Under the pieces are notes generated by a model, which made no database searches, was not told the DNA's origin, and was given only the letters and a program-made list of their open reading frames with translations. 64,000 nucleotides of DNA from Spirosoma radiotolerans (GTDB lineage: Bacteria; Bacteroidota; Bacteroidia; Cytophagales; Spirosomataceae), in assembly GCF_000974425.1 (NCBI RefSeq), contig NZ_CP010429.1, forward strand, positions 2,480,001 to 2,544,000. Direction: 5' to 3'. Shown here piece by piece: positions 52,039 to 62,700 of the stretch (positions are counted from its first letter, which is position 1; each line of letters opens with the position of its first letter). Position numbers and translations under genes: made by a program.

Positions 52039-52083
52039 AATCAGTAGAGCGAATAAAGAGTGTGTTTACTCGCTCTACTGATT
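52039..52083. terminator. Hairpin after cysK
   Basis: AATCAGTAGAGCGA (52039-52052) pairs perfectly with 52070-52083. It ends the minus-strand cysE-cysK transcript. Confidence 0.7.
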
Positions 52084-52105
52084 AAGGATAACCAGGCGTA
52101 CTGGT

Positions 52106-53014
52106 TTAATACAGCCCGTCTATGGAGAGGTAGCGTTCGCCGGTGTCGTAGCAGAAGGTTAGAATCCGGCTTCCGGGGGCCAGGTCGGGCAATTTCTTGG
52201 CAATAGCGGCCAGCGAAGCACCCGACGAAACACCAACAAACGTTCCTTCTTCCCGCGCCGACCGGCGCGCCATTTCATAAGCTTCGTCTTTGCTTACCTG
52301 AATCACACCGTCCAGGACGTCGGTATGTAAGTTTTGAGGAATGAAACCTGCACCGATGCCCTGGATAGGATGGGGGCCAGGTGAGCCACCGCTTATGACG
52401 GGTGAGAGTTCGGGCTCTACGGCATAAACTTTCAAATTCGGAAATTTCTGCTTGAGCACCTGCCCGACAGCGGTTATGTGTCCGCCCGTGCCAACTCCCG
52501 TAATCAGCACATCGAACCCATCGGGGAAGTCAGCCAGGATTTCCTGAGCCGTCGTATTGATATGAATGTCGATATTTGCCTGGTTTTCAAACTGTTGGGG
52601 CATCCATGAGCCGGGTGTTTGGGCCACCAGCTCATGCGCTCGCTCAATGGCTCCTTTCATACCTTTCTCACGGGGCGTCAAATCAAACTTTGCCCCGTAA
52701 GCCGCCATGATTTTACGCCGTTCGATGCTCATAGACTCGGGCATAACCAGAATGATTTTGTAGCCTTTCACGGCGGCCACCAGCGCCAGCCCAATGCCGG
52801 TATTCCCCGATGTTGGCTCAATGATCGTGCTATCCGAAGTCAGTAATCCTTTTGCCTCGGCGTCATTGATCATGGCTAGCGCAATCCGATCTTTTATACT
52901 CGCACCGGGGTTTGTCCGTTCCAGCTTGGACCAGACTTCAAAGCCGGGAAACAAACGATTTATGCGAACGTGAGGGGTATTGCCAATCGTATCGAGAATG
53001 GAGACAGCTTTCAT
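52106..53014 (-). CDS. cysK: Cysteine synthase A (O-acetylserine sulfhydrylase)
   Basis: A 302-residue PLP enzyme that makes cysteine from O-acetylserine and sulfide. The PLP Lys is K41 in N-P-G-A-S-I-K-D-R; the substrate loop is T-S-G-N-T-G; the phosphate loop is G-V-G-T-G-G-H. The C-terminus ends with Y-L-S-I-D-G-L-Y, close to the Ile-terminated tail by which CysE binds CysK, though not identical. It is 46 bases downstream of cysE, which supplies its substrate. Confidence 0.96.
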   Translation of the reverse strand: MKAVSILDTIGNTPHVRINRLFPGFEVWSKLERTNPGASIKDRIALAMINDAEAKGLLTSDSTIIEPTSGNTGIGLALVAAVKGYKIILVMPESMSIERRKIMAAYGAKFDLTPREKGMKGAIERAHELVAQTPGSWMPQQFENQANIDIHINTTAQEILADFPDGFDVLITGVGTGGHITAVGQVLKQKFPNLKVYAVEPELSPVISGGSPGPHPIQGIGAGFIPQNLHTDVLDGVIQVSKDEAYEMARRSAREEGTFVGVSSGASLAAIAKKLPDLAPGSRILTFCYDTGERYLSIDGLY

Positions 53015-53060
53015 GGAAAAAAGAGTTGTGCCTTGATAACCGGCTGGCTATCAGGATAAA

Positions 53061-53945
<885 letters not shown>

Positions 53946-53967
53946 TTAGTACTATAGCGTTGAACCA

Positions 53968-53993
53968 CCGGGCCGCCGATGCGTCGGCGGTCC
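53968..53993. other. GC-rich hairpin in the cysE upstream region
   Basis: CCGCCGA (53973-53979) pairs with TCGGCGG (53984-53990) around TGCG, extended by a few flanking pairs. Its GGGCCGCCG word recurs in the loop of the hairpin at 62978-63076. Between divergent cysE and the sugar dehydrogenase gene; role unknown. Confidence 0.35.
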
Positions 53994-54169
53994 GATGCGG
54001 TAGAATTTTTACCCCGTTTTGTGGAATCACTACACTGATTAGCTATGTGTTAAACGTACGGTAGACCGTTTTAAGACAACAGTTTCATTGATTTTTAAAC
54101 AAAAAGCGGGCCGCAAAGTTCGGCGGCCATTCCTGGAACCTGATTTGCAAGTGTAAAATAGGTAAACTA

Positions 54170-55411
54170 ATGAATCAACTTATTATGCTCAGTAAAACTA
54201 TCATTGCGTTTTTGATTTCACTGACGGCTACGTCGGGTGTCGCCTGGATTGTGGCGGCCGCCTGCCAGTCATCGAGTCAATTGAACTCAATGACGCCGGA
54301 CTCCACAGGTAGCAATACAAACGCCGGTACTTTAGCCGCCAAGGTTGTTAATGCGTATCCAAAATTGACGTTCTCGTCGCCCGTTGAATATACACATGCC
54401 GACGACGGCACAAACCGGGTCTTTGTCATTGAACAGGAAGGTAAAATTCGGGTATTTGATAACGATCCCAATACAGCCACAGCCGGTACGTATCTGGACA
54501 TTCGCAATAAGGTCGCATCGGGTGGCGAAATGGGGCTATTAGGTCTTGCCTTCCACCCCGACTTCAAAAAGAATGGCTTTTTCTACGTCAACTACACCAA
54601 GGACAACCCACGCGAAACAATTGTAAGCCGTTTCAAGGCGTCGTCGGCCAATGCGTCGCAGGTTGACCCGGCTTCCGAGGTGATTCTGTTTCGATTTGCA
54701 CAACCCTACGCGAATCATAATGGTGGCAAGACCCTGTTTGGGCCCGATGGGTACTTATATGTGTCTACTGGCGACGGCGGCAGCGGGGGCGACCCACAGA
54801 ACAACGGACAGAACAAAAGCAGCTGGCTCGGCAAGATTCTGCGTGTCGATGTGAACAGCACCGAAAAAGGGAATTATGGTATTCCGGCTGACAATCCCTT
54901 CAAAGGAAACAGCAAAGGCTATCGGGAAGAGATATTCGCTTATGGCCTTCGCAATCCATGGCGGGTTAGCTTCGATGATGAAGGCCACTTATGGGCGGGC
55001 GATGTTGGTCAGGACAAGATTGAAGAGGTGGATATCATCACGAAAGGCGGCAACTACGGCTGGCGAGTCAAAGAGGCCAATGCCGATTTCAACGCAAAGG
55101 ATAATGTCGTGAATGAGGCCGAGTTAATTCCTCCTGTCTATCAGTATAGCCACAGTAAAGGCGACGTCTCCATTACGGGTGGCGTTGTCTATAGAGGGTC
55201 GGCCAACCCGTCGCTTCGCGGGAAGTATATTTTTGCCGATTATGCCAGCGGGCGCGTATGGGCGCTAACCCCAAACGGGAATAAAACGGCTACTGCGCAG
55301 GAACTTATGTCACGAGCTGGGGCTATTTCGGCCTTTGGTGAAGACCAGAAAAAAGAGATTTACCTTTGTGATTTAGGCACCGGAAAGATCCTGAAACTGG
55401 TTGGGAATTGA
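54170..55411 (+). CDS. PQQ-dependent sugar dehydrogenase (GSDH family), lipoprotein
   Basis: A 413-residue six-bladed beta-propeller of the soluble glucose/sorbosone dehydrogenase family, which oxidises sugars with pyrroloquinoline quinone. Signs are G-L-L-G-L-A-F-H-P-D-F, Y-A-N-H-N-G-G-K, G-D-G-G-S-G-G-D-P, the Y-G-L-R-N-P-W-R motif and G-G-N-Y-G-W. The signal ends with A-A-A-C (C32), so the protein is probably a lipoprotein. PQQ synthesis genes are not nearby. Monocistronic, with a terminator at 55445. An internal ATG at 54185 is a possible alternative start. Confidence 0.92.
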   Translation: MNQLIMLSKTIIAFLISLTATSGVAWIVAAACQSSSQLNSMTPDSTGSNTNAGTLAAKVVNAYPKLTFSSPVEYTHADDGTNRVFVIEQEGKIRVFDNDPNTATAGTYLDIRNKVASGGEMGLLGLAFHPDFKKNGFFYVNYTKDNPRETIVSRFKASSANASQVDPASEVILFRFAQPYANHNGGKTLFGPDGYLYVSTGDGGSGGDPQNNGQNKSSWLGKILRVDVNSTEKGNYGIPADNPFKGNSKGYREEIFAYGLRNPWRVSFDDEGHLWAGDVGQDKIEEVDIITKGGNYGWRVKEANADFNAKDNVVNEAELIPPVYQYSHSKGDVSITGGVVYRGSANPSLRGKYIFADYASGRVWALTPNGNKTATAQELMSRAGAISAFGEDQKKEIYLCDLGTGKILKLVGN

Positions 55412-55444
55412 TTTGCTGTTGGATAATTGAACCTACAGCAAGTG

Positions 55445-55481
55445 AAAAGGCATCCATAGTCCAGGCTGTGGGCGCCTTTTT
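55445..55481 (+). terminator. Terminator after the sugar dehydrogenase
   Basis: AAAAGGC (55445-55451) pairs with GCCTTTT (55474-55480); an inner CCATAG/CTGTGG pair extends the stem, and more T follows. Confidence 0.7.
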
Positions 55482-55527
55482 CTGTATATTGATACGCTGT
55501 TTCAAGTAGAATGTTCCCGTTTGCTAA

Positions 55528-56016
55528 ATGACCACCGTTTTTGAATCACCACTGGGTTTAGTTCGTGTTACGGGCGATGAAGAGGGTGTTTCGGTTATCT
55601 CCTGCACGGAGGTCCCGGCCGACAAAACCACGCTGGATATTCCGTTGCCGACACCCGTCGAACAGGCTGTTAATCAGCTAAAAGCTTATTTCGCCGGGGA
55701 GCGACACACGTTTGACTTTCTGATGAAGCCGGTTGGTACGGCTTTTCAGCAGTCAGTTTGGCAGGCCTTGCTGGAGGTCCCGTTTGGGACCACACTTTCC
55801 TATCTGACTCTGAGTCGGCGCATCGGCGACGAGAAAGCGATTCGGGCCGTAGCAGCAGCTAATGGCCGCAATCCACTCTGGATCGTGGTACCCTGCCATC
55901 GCATAATTGGTTCCGATGGGTCGCTGACGGGCTACGCTGGTGGACTATGGCGTAAGAAATGGTTGCTGGAGCATGAAGGCGCCTTTGCCCGGTCTGGTCA
56001 ATTATCGCTGTTTTGA
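55528..56016 (+). CDS. ogt: Methylated-DNA-protein-cysteine methyltransferase
   Basis: A 162-residue Ogt/AdaB-type repair protein that takes the methyl group from O6-methylguanine onto its own Cys. The active site is C123 in V-P-C-H-R-I-I, and the DNA-binding Arg finger region R-A-V-A-A-A-N-G-R-N-P is intact. It ends close to, and probably with, the hydrolase gene 17 bases downstream. Ordinary length for the family. Confidence 0.95.
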   Translation: MTTVFESPLGLVRVTGDEEGVSVISCTEVPADKTTLDIPLPTPVEQAVNQLKAYFAGERHTFDFLMKPVGTAFQQSVWQALLEVPFGTTLSYLTLSRRIGDEKAIRAVAAANGRNPLWIVVPCHRIIGSDGSLTGYAGGLWRKKWLLEHEGAFARSGQLSLF

Positions 56017-56033
56017 TCTATTCGACGTAAATT

Positions 56034-57089
56034 ATGATTCAGTACCTGATGCCTACAACCTTATCATTCCTGGCACTGTCGAGCTTGCTCTTCACCATAT
56101 CGGCCTGTGCACCCCGGTATAAAGGTCCGATCACGGATCATTTTAACGGCAAGAAATTTTTCAATCCGGGTATGCCCGAACGCACATCGGGTGGTGTGTT
56201 GAAGTGGTTGCTACACCGCGATAAAGGACCCTGGCCGGAGCAGCCTGATGCCTTTGTGGGGGCTCGGCCTGCCACGCGTGTCGAGGGGAATAGTCTGGTA
56301 CTGACGTTTGTCAATCACTCCACGTTCCTCATTCAAACGGCGGGGTTAAACATTCTCACGGACCCTGTCTGGTCAAAACGGGTAGGGCCAACATCGTGGT
56401 TGGGCATTAAACGGAAACGACCGCCGGGGCTTCGACTGGAGGAGTTGCCTCCCATTGACGTGGTCTTACTGAGCCATAATCACTACGACCACCTTGACCT
56501 ACCGACGATCAAAAAACTGGTCAAGGCACACAATCCGCTGTTCGTGACCCCGCTCGGCGTGTCCTATTTGCCCCGCTCGGTCGACGGACGTATTGCGCAG
56601 GAGCTTGACTGGAACGATACCTTACGAGTGAATGATAACCTTTTGATCAGTTGCACACAGGCTCAGCACTTCAGCAATCGGGGTATTGGCGATCGGGAGG
56701 AAACGCTCTGGTGTGGCTACCTGCTTCATACAAGTTTCGGGACCACTTACTTTTGCGGGGATAGTGGCTACGGTCCTCATTTTAAAAAGATCGCTGAGCA
56801 GGCCCAAAGGTCAACGACCGGCCCCATCAAACTGGCCCTGCTGCCCATTGGGTCCTACCGACCCGAGTGGTTCATGGCTCCCGTTCACGTTTCGCCAGCG
56901 GGCGCTGTGCAGGCTTTTGTTGATTTGAGGGCACCACAAGCCGTAGGTATTCACTTTGGCACTTTTCAGCAGGGAGATGATGGCCTGGCCGAACCTGCGG
57001 ATGATTTACGGAAAGCATTACTGGCGGCAAAAATTCCAGAAAACCAGTTTCTGGTGCCGAAAGAAGGGCATCCGATGGTGTTTAAGTAG
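56034..57089 (+). CDS. MBL-fold metallo-hydrolase, NAPE-PLD-like lipoprotein
   Basis: A 351-residue protein. The N-terminal segment ends T-I-S-A-C, a lipobox-like site. The metallo-beta-lactamase metal motif is S-H-N-H-Y-D-H-L-D, with N-H-S-T-F-L-I upstream and later F-C-G-D-S-G-Y-G and I-H-F-G-T-F ligands. The arrangement follows the NAPE-PLD/UlaG branch, which hydrolyses phosphodiester bonds; phospholipids are a likely substrate, not proven. It lies 17 bases downstream of ogt. Confidence 0.87.
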   Translation: MIQYLMPTTLSFLALSSLLFTISACAPRYKGPITDHFNGKKFFNPGMPERTSGGVLKWLLHRDKGPWPEQPDAFVGARPATRVEGNSLVLTFVNHSTFLIQTAGLNILTDPVWSKRVGPTSWLGIKRKRPPGLRLEELPPIDVVLLSHNHYDHLDLPTIKKLVKAHNPLFVTPLGVSYLPRSVDGRIAQELDWNDTLRVNDNLLISCTQAQHFSNRGIGDREETLWCGYLLHTSFGTTYFCGDSGYGPHFKKIAEQAQRSTTGPIKLALLPIGSYRPEWFMAPVHVSPAGAVQAFVDLRAPQAVGIHFGTFQQGDDGLAEPADDLRKALLAAKIPENQFLVPKEGHPMVFK

Positions 57090-57155
57090 CCTGACGTATC
57101 CAACAAAACAGGAACGGCAACGTTAATTAACGTGAACAGGTAGTCAGTACTATTG

Positions 57156-57845
57156 ATGAACAGACGCAAATGCTTTATGAAGTTATTTCGGTTAGGATGC
57201 TATCTGACATTGGTGATTGGTAGCTTCGGTTTCCCTCTGAAAGCGGTTCGGGCGCAGGCGCAGGAAAGCTGGCGTTTGGCAAAAGATAAAGATCAGATAC
57301 AGGTTTATACGCGCAATATACCCGGTAGCCGGTCGACCGAGTTGAAGGTCGAATGTACTATGGCTGGTACACAGAGTCAGTTAGTAGCGCTGCTATCCGA
57401 CATTGCCAATTACAAGAACGTTATCTATAAAACGAAATCCGCGCGCTTGATTCGGCGGGTAAGCGAAACCGAGCTATTGTATTATGTTGTCACCTCCGTA
57501 CCCTGGCCTGTGAGTGATCGCGACATGAGTGTCCAGTTGACATTTGCGCAGGACCCAGCCTCCAAAGTGCTGGAAGTGAAAGGGGTTGGTGTGCCTAACC
57601 TGGTGGCTGCTCAACCCAATACGGTACGCATCGCCGACTGGCTGGCCATCTGGAATGTTCGGCCTATAAATAAACAACGAATGCAGGTAACCTACACCTG
57701 CCGACTTGATCCGGGGGGCGATATTCCTGCCTGGCTCGATAACGTAGCTGCGGCTTCGAGCGCCTACCAATCGTTTGTCCTGATTCGAAACAGCTTGTCT
57801 TTACCGCGCTATCAGGGAAAAACCTTCGCCTTCTTGAGTAATTAA
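57156..57845 (+). CDS. Exported START-domain (SRPBCC) protein
   Basis: A 229-residue protein with an N-terminal hydrophobic segment (about 8-33) that is probably a signal peptide; an alternative start at ATG 57177 would give a shorter signal. The mature part is a START/Bet v1-like fold, with A-K-D-K-D-Q-I-Q-V-Y-T-R, a V-P-W-P-V-S-D-R-D-M strand, and a C-terminal helix. Such domains bind lipids or other hydrophobic ligands; no ligand is evident. A -7-like sequence is not clear. Convergent with the GNAT gene. Confidence 0.8.
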   Translation: MNRRKCFMKLFRLGCYLTLVIGSFGFPLKAVRAQAQESWRLAKDKDQIQVYTRNIPGSRSTELKVECTMAGTQSQLVALLSDIANYKNVIYKTKSARLIRRVSETELLYYVVTSVPWPVSDRDMSVQLTFAQDPASKVLEVKGVGVPNLVAAQPNTVRIADWLAIWNVRPINKQRMQVTYTCRLDPGGDIPAWLDNVAAASSAYQSFVLIRNSLSLPRYQGKTFAFLSN

Positions 57846-57861
57846 GATGAAACGGCCTACA

Positions 57862-57926
57862 CACAACGGCCCGGAAAATGCAATAAAGGATATTGATCCC
57901 CATGTTGCATGCTCCGGGCCGTTGTG
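57862..57926. terminator. Strong hairpin between convergent genes
   Basis: CACAACGGCCCGGA (57862-57875) pairs perfectly with 57913-57926, with additional pairing inside (GCATG-type) and outside. It serves the START-protein and GNAT genes. Confidence 0.8.
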
Positions 57927-57940
57927 GGCAGGCCGTTTCT

Positions 57941-58441
57941 TTATAGCTTCTTTTCGTACGCCAGAAAACGTAGTCCTGGCCGGAAACTAAGGGCGATTTC
58001 GCCTGCATATCGATAGCCAAGCTTGGGGAAAAGCTTTTGTGTAATCTGGTTCTCCGAGTTCGTATCTATTCGCAGATAGGCGATGCCGCGTTCCAGTGCC
58101 ACCTGTTCAGCCTGGTCCAATAGGGCGGCTGCTACACCCCGCCCCCGGAAAGCCGGGTCGACCGCCAGCCGATGAGTGACAATCGCGCGCTGGTTCAGGT
58201 CAAAGCCCACCTGTGCGTATTCGGGTTCCTGGTCCTCTGTAATGGCCGCTACGCCCGCCAGTAATCCATCGATAATGGCTACCCAAAGTTGATTCCTGGC
58301 AATGTCCGCTTCGAATACGGCATGATTAGGGTAGTGGTCATCCCATTGGAAATTACCGGATTGACGCATCAGGGGAACAACGTGGCGGATGAGGTGCATC
58401 AGCGCGGGTAAATCAGCAGCCGCGGCCAGGCGAACAGTCAT
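57941..58441 (-). CDS. GNAT-family N-acetyltransferase
   Basis: A 166-residue acetyltransferase using acetyl-CoA. The CoA-binding motif A reads H-R-L-A-V-D-P-A-F-R-G-R-G-V-A-A-A-L-L (about 88-106), and L-R-I-D-T-N-S-E-N follows. Substrate unknown. Divergent from the Uma2 gene across 67 bases. Confidence 0.88.
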   Translation of the reverse strand: MTVRLAAAADLPALMHLIRHVVPLMRQSGNFQWDDHYPNHAVFEADIARNQLWVAIIDGLLAGVAAITEDQEPEYAQVGFDLNQRAIVTHRLAVDPAFRGRGVAAALLDQAEQVALERGIAYLRIDTNSENQITQKLFPKLGYRYAGEIALSFRPGLRFLAYEKKL

Positions 58442-58508
58442 TGGAAGTGAATTGTTAATTTAGCGCAAATACGGTATTTTGCCGATAGTTAACTAAACAG
58501 AAACCGTT

Positions 58509-59093
58509 ATGGAACTGGAATTTCCGGTAGTGCTTAAGAAGCTGGAGGTGATGACGGACGATGAATTCTTTGCATTCTGCCAGGCAAATGATTCGCTCGA
58601 ATTAGAACGTGATAAAAATGGAAATATAGTAATCGTGTCACCAACAGGCTCAAAAACAGGCTTGCGTAATGTTACGCTCGTGGGCGAATTATACGCCTGG
58701 AACAAATACCATGAATTCGGGTACGTTTTCGATTCATCTACAGGCTTTAAATTGCCTAATGGAGCAACCCGTTCCCCGGATGTGGCCTGGATACAGAAAG
58801 ACCGCTGGGAGGCAATTCCGGAAGAACAACAGGAAAAATTTGCCCCCCTTTGTCCTGATTTTGTAATCGAACTTCGTTCGGCCAGCGATGACCTGACCTA
58901 TCTCCAGAATAAGATGGAAGAATACCGGGAAAACGGCTGCCAGTTGGGCTGGTTGATTGATCGGAAAGGCCAGCAAGTGTTTGTGTACCGCCCTGACCAG
59001 CCAGTTGAAACAATCGCTACGTTCACGCAAACTCTAACGGCTGAACCTGTACTTCCTGGCTTCACATTTGACTTGACGCTGTTAACTCGTTGA
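58509..59093 (+). CDS. Uma2-family (DUF820) putative endonuclease
   Basis: A 194-residue protein of the PD-(D/E)XK-like Uma2 fold: S-P-D-V-A-W-I (about 90) and D-F-V-I-E-L-R-S (about 117) hold the acidic residues, and Q-N-K-M-E-E-Y is the conserved helix. The family is expanded in cyanobacteria and Bacteroidota. Nuclease activity is predicted from the fold; the biological role is unknown. Convergent with the TlpA-like gene, whose stop is two bases away. Confidence 0.88.
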   Translation: MELEFPVVLKKLEVMTDDEFFAFCQANDSLELERDKNGNIVIVSPTGSKTGLRNVTLVGELYAWNKYHEFGYVFDSSTGFKLPNGATRSPDVAWIQKDRWEAIPEEQQEKFAPLCPDFVIELRSASDDLTYLQNKMEEYRENGCQLGWLIDRKGQQVFVYRPDQPVETIATFTQTLTAEPVLPGFTFDLTLLTR

Positions 59094-59094
59094 G

Positions 59095-60993
59095 TTATTT
59101 CCCTTCTTTCAGCATCTCCACCACCATACTCAGCTCATTGACCGTTGTTTCGGGGTTGCCGGAATAACCGATCGTTCGGTAGCGAACACGGCCATCGGGT
59201 CCAATGACAACTTTAGTTGGTATGCCCTGTACTTTGTACGCGTTCGATACTTTTTGCTGCGTATCGAGCGGCACGACGAAATTGTAGGTATTCTTGTTCA
59301 TGAAGTTGTGCACGCGCTGCACCGGCCCGCCTTCGCGCGTGTTGACAAACAAAAACCGAACATTCGGGTCGCTCTGAAACCGCGTTTGGGCCTGTTGCAT
59401 GGCCGGAAAGGAAGCTATGCAGGGAACACACCACGTCGCCCAGAAGTCCAGCACAATGACCTTGCCCTTGAAGGCCGACGACGAGATGGTTCGGCCCTGC
59501 AAATCGGTTAGCGAAAAGGCTGGGGCCGGTTCGTTGATGAGCAGTTGCTGAAGTTCGTCCCGTAGGTCGGCTCGCAGATCGGCTTCCAGATTGGTCAGAT
59601 AGGCATCCGCTTTGGCAACGGTGTTGCCGGGCTGTTTGGCGTACCAGTCGCGGAGAGCCGTTTTAAGACTAGGCGTCGCTTTCCCGATTTGAACCGCAGC
59701 CTCGGCCATCGGCTGGGCTTCGGCCACATGGTTTGTCCGCAGGGCGCAAAGAAAATAACGTTCTGTAACCCGTGGGTCGCTATTCTCGATATCATCGGGG
59801 TTGATAAACGCCTGATAAAGTGGGTAAGCTTCCGTGTACTTACCCTGTTGTTCCAGCGTTCGGGCGTAGGTGTTCAACAATTGCCGTTGCCGGGTTTGCT
59901 TTTCCGTTTCCCAGTTTCCCACCGCCGTTTTGGGCTTAGGCTGTGTTTTCAGCACATCCATTGCCCGCTTGATCAACACTTCAGCTTCGGGTAAGGAGCG
60001 TCTTTCGTCGGCCAGTTGAAAAGCCATCGTATTCAGCATCAGCGCGTCAATATGCGATGCAGGCTGTTGATCCACAAACGTGATCAAGCCTTTAATATCG
60101 TTGTTTTTAAAGTAACCATCGGTCATCAGCACCGTCAGGGCGGGCAGGTACGACGAGGTAGGGAATTCCGTCAGAAAAGCTTGATAGGCTATTTTCTTAC
60201 GGGTCCAGTCCGACTCATTGCGGATGGCCATGGACCGGTCTTTCTGCACCAGTGAGCCCGTTGGCTCGATCAGTTTCTGGCGTTCGCGCAGGGCGTTCGC
60301 TTTCGGGAAGTCGCCCATGCTTTCATACAACTGGGCTGCTGTGGTCAGTTCGGCACTGGTTGGCGTTGGGCGGGAGGCCAGGTAAGATTCGATGCCTGCT
60401 TTTACTTTCGGACCGTAGCCGGGCTTTCGTTGCTTCACCTGAGCGGCCAGGAGGTCTGACCAGTATTGCGGGCGAAGGTCTGGGTTTTGCAGAATTTCGT
60501 GTTCGTAGAGCGTCACCACCCAGTTCGGGTCATATTTGGCACCTGCTTCATAAATAAAATGACTCCGGGTAAATACAGAAGCTTGCCCGCCGGTTGCGTG
60601 CGGAACCGGCCGACCTGTGGCATCGCAAACTGGAATGACGTACAACTGCCCTTTGTTCAGGTCTGCGCGTTTGGGTTGTTTGCTGTTCCTGAAAAGAAGC
60701 ATCAGGCCTGCCACCTCCCGTTTGGGCAGCACCAACTGACCAACATACTCATTGCCAACGCGTGTCAGCGCTACACTTGTCGGTTGACTCAACTGCATGG
60801 CATTAGGGGCACCGTAACGCACATAGCGCCCTTCAATCGTGCTGTCGGCAGCCAGTGGAGTCGTTTGGGGCGAGTACGTAAACGATACCACTTGCCCAAG
60901 CTGCGGCTGTTCGGGCGAGAAGCAGAATTGCGCTCTGACAACGGGTATGGCCAGCATAACCAGAAGGAATGTAACGAAAGAGTTGGTCTTCAT
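59095..60993 (-). CDS. Exported TlpA-like redoxin with TPR-like midsection
   Basis: A 632-residue protein with a signal peptide (1-21) and a beta-rich N-terminal domain (about 22-140). A helical middle (about 160-470) resembles tetratricopeptide repeats, and the C-terminal TlpA/ResA thioredoxin domain (about 490-630) has the redox motif W-C522-V-P-C525. Such proteins reduce disulfides in the periplasm; the large N-terminal part presumably selects clients. The stop lies two bases from the convergent Uma2 stop. Monocistronic. Confidence 0.85.
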   Translation of the reverse strand: MKTNSFVTFLLVMLAIPVVRAQFCFSPEQPQLGQVVSFTYSPQTTPLAADSTIEGRYVRYGAPNAMQLSQPTSVALTRVGNEYVGQLVLPKREVAGLMLLFRNSKQPKRADLNKGQLYVIPVCDATGRPVPHATGGQASVFTRSHFIYEAGAKYDPNWVVTLYEHEILQNPDLRPQYWSDLLAAQVKQRKPGYGPKVKAGIESYLASRPTPTSAELTTAAQLYESMGDFPKANALRERQKLIEPTGSLVQKDRSMAIRNESDWTRKKIAYQAFLTEFPTSSYLPALTVLMTDGYFKNNDIKGLITFVDQQPASHIDALMLNTMAFQLADERRSLPEAEVLIKRAMDVLKTQPKPKTAVGNWETEKQTRQRQLLNTYARTLEQQGKYTEAYPLYQAFINPDDIENSDPRVTERYFLCALRTNHVAEAQPMAEAAVQIGKATPSLKTALRDWYAKQPGNTVAKADAYLTNLEADLRADLRDELQQLLINEPAPAFSLTDLQGRTISSSAFKGKVIVLDFWATWCVPCIASFPAMQQAQTRFQSDPNVRFLFVNTREGGPVQRVHNFMNKNTYNFVVPLDTQQKVSNAYKVQGIPTKVVIGPDGRVRYRTIGYSGNPETTVNELSMVVEMLKEGK

Positions 60994-61120
60994 AAAAAAG
61001 TTGAGTTCACCGCTGATCGGTTGTAAACGAAGATACGGGGGAAGAAAGTAAGCGCGAAAATCTTTGTTGTATTTGTTACTTCTCCGATGGCGCTGAGGGC
61101 TTATCTGCGTAAGAAATAGT

Positions 61121-62587
61121 TTACACGGCTATAGCCTCTGCTTCTTTGATAACTGGTTTGGAGACGGCCCACAGCCCAATAAAGGTAAATAAGCCGTTCA
61201 GCAACAGCCGCTCGAACCCAAACTGGTAGCCACCAAACCAGGCCGCCGAATGCTCGTTGACATAATAGGTTAACAGGGGCGAGGCCACGCAAATCCAGGG
61301 CACAAACCGATCCATAACCGGGCGTTTACTGAATATGCCAAAGGCATACAATCCCAGGAGTGGGCCATACGTGTAGCCCGCGATGTCAAAAACAGCCGTA
61401 ATGACTTCTTTACTGTTGACTTGCCGGAAAATAATAATGACGACATAGAACAGGATAGAAAAGCCAATGTGAACGATGTGCTTGATACGGGAGCGCTCGG
61501 CTTCCGGTCTGTTTTCGACATTCATAAAGTCTACACAAAACGAGGTCGTCAGGGCCGTCAGGGCAGAATCGGCACTGGCGTAGGTGGCGGCTGTAATTCC
61601 CAATAAAAACGTAATGCCGACCAGCAGGCCGAGGTGATTTAAGGCGAGCGTTGGATACAGGTCATCCGTGCGAGTAGGAATCGCGATGCCTTCCCGTTGG
61701 GCATATACGTACAAAAGCACGCCGAGCGACAGAAACATGAAGTTGACGAAGACAAGGGTAACCGTAAACCAGAACATATTTTTCTGCGCTTCGCCAATGT
61801 TTTTGCAGGTCAGGTTTTTTTGCATTAAATCCTGATCCAGACCCGTCATGACAATGGCAATGAACGCCCCGGAAATAAATTGCTTAAAGAAGTTTTTGGG
61901 GTCGTTGGCATCCCAGTAAAATACCTGCGACATCGAATTGTCCTTCACCGTTCGGACCAGATCGCCGAATGAGAATCCTAATTCTTTCGAAATTAAGACA
62001 ATGGTTAGTACGACGGCCGTAACTAGAAACACGGTCTGTAGTGTGTCGGTCACAATAATTGTCTTAACCCCCCCTTTGAAGGTGTAAATCCAGATTAAGC
62101 CGATAGTGATGAGGACAGAAACCTCAAATGGAACGCCCAGGGGCGTAAACAGGGCAATCTGAAGGACGCCAGCGGCAACATAGAGCCGCACCGCCGAGCC
62201 CACCGTGCGGGCCAGCAAAAAAAAGCCCGCTCCGGCTTTATACGACCAGAATCCGAAGCGTTTTTCGAGATACCCGTAAATAGAAATCAGGTTCAGCCGG
62301 TAGTAGAGCGGCATCAATACAGAACCAATGACAAAGTAACCGACAATGTAGCCCAGCACCACCTGAAAATACGAGAAACCGATTTTGCCCACGGCACCCG
62401 GTACGGATATAAACGTGACGCCCGACAACGACGTACCAATCATGCCAAAAGCAACTAACCACCAGGGCGACTGCCGGTTGGCCGTAAAAAAAGCATTGGT
62501 ATCAGCTCCTCGGGCGGTGTAGAACGAAACGGCAATCAGCATCCCGAAATAAGCAATCAGAATGACTAAAGCGAGGGTGGTATTCAT
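61121..62587 (-). CDS. Sodium:solute symporter (SSS family)
   Basis: A 488-residue membrane protein with about thirteen helices of the LeuT-like fold. Landmarks are F-G-M-I-G-T-S-L-S-G-V-T-F-I-S, G-L-D-Q-D-L-M-Q-K-N-L-T-C-K and the A-D-S-A-L-T-A-L-T-T-S-F helix. SSS proteins take up sugars, amino acids, sialic acid or vitamins with Na+; the substrate is not evident. Divergent from clpS. Confidence 0.9.
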   Translation of the reverse strand: MNTTLALVILIAYFGMLIAVSFYTARGADTNAFFTANRQSPWWLVAFGMIGTSLSGVTFISVPGAVGKIGFSYFQVVLGYIVGYFVIGSVLMPLYYRLNLISIYGYLEKRFGFWSYKAGAGFFLLARTVGSAVRLYVAAGVLQIALFTPLGVPFEVSVLITIGLIWIYTFKGGVKTIIVTDTLQTVFLVTAVVLTIVLISKELGFSFGDLVRTVKDNSMSQVFYWDANDPKNFFKQFISGAFIAIVMTGLDQDLMQKNLTCKNIGEAQKNMFWFTVTLVFVNFMFLSLGVLLYVYAQREGIAIPTRTDDLYPTLALNHLGLLVGITFLLGITAATYASADSALTALTTSFCVDFMNVENRPEAERSRIKHIVHIGFSILFYVVIIIFRQVNSKEVITAVFDIAGYTYGPLLGLYAFGIFSKRPVMDRFVPWICVASPLLTYYVNEHSAAWFGGYQFGFERLLLNGLFTFIGLWAVSKPVIKEAEAIAV

Positions 62588-62667
62588 AGAGAATCAGGCA
62601 ACTTTTTAAGCCAAAATCGGGTTCTTTTAAAGCACGGCACTGGTTTTTAAAAGTGCCCATTTTGCCG

Positions 62668-62675
62668 TAAATTTG
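62668..62675 (+). promoter_or_regulatory. -7 promoter box for clpS
   Basis: TAAATTTG, an exact TAnnTTTG match and the same octamer as at alaS; the ATG is 25 bases downstream. Confidence 0.65.
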
Positions 62676-62700
62676 CTAAATAAATACCATATTATCTCCT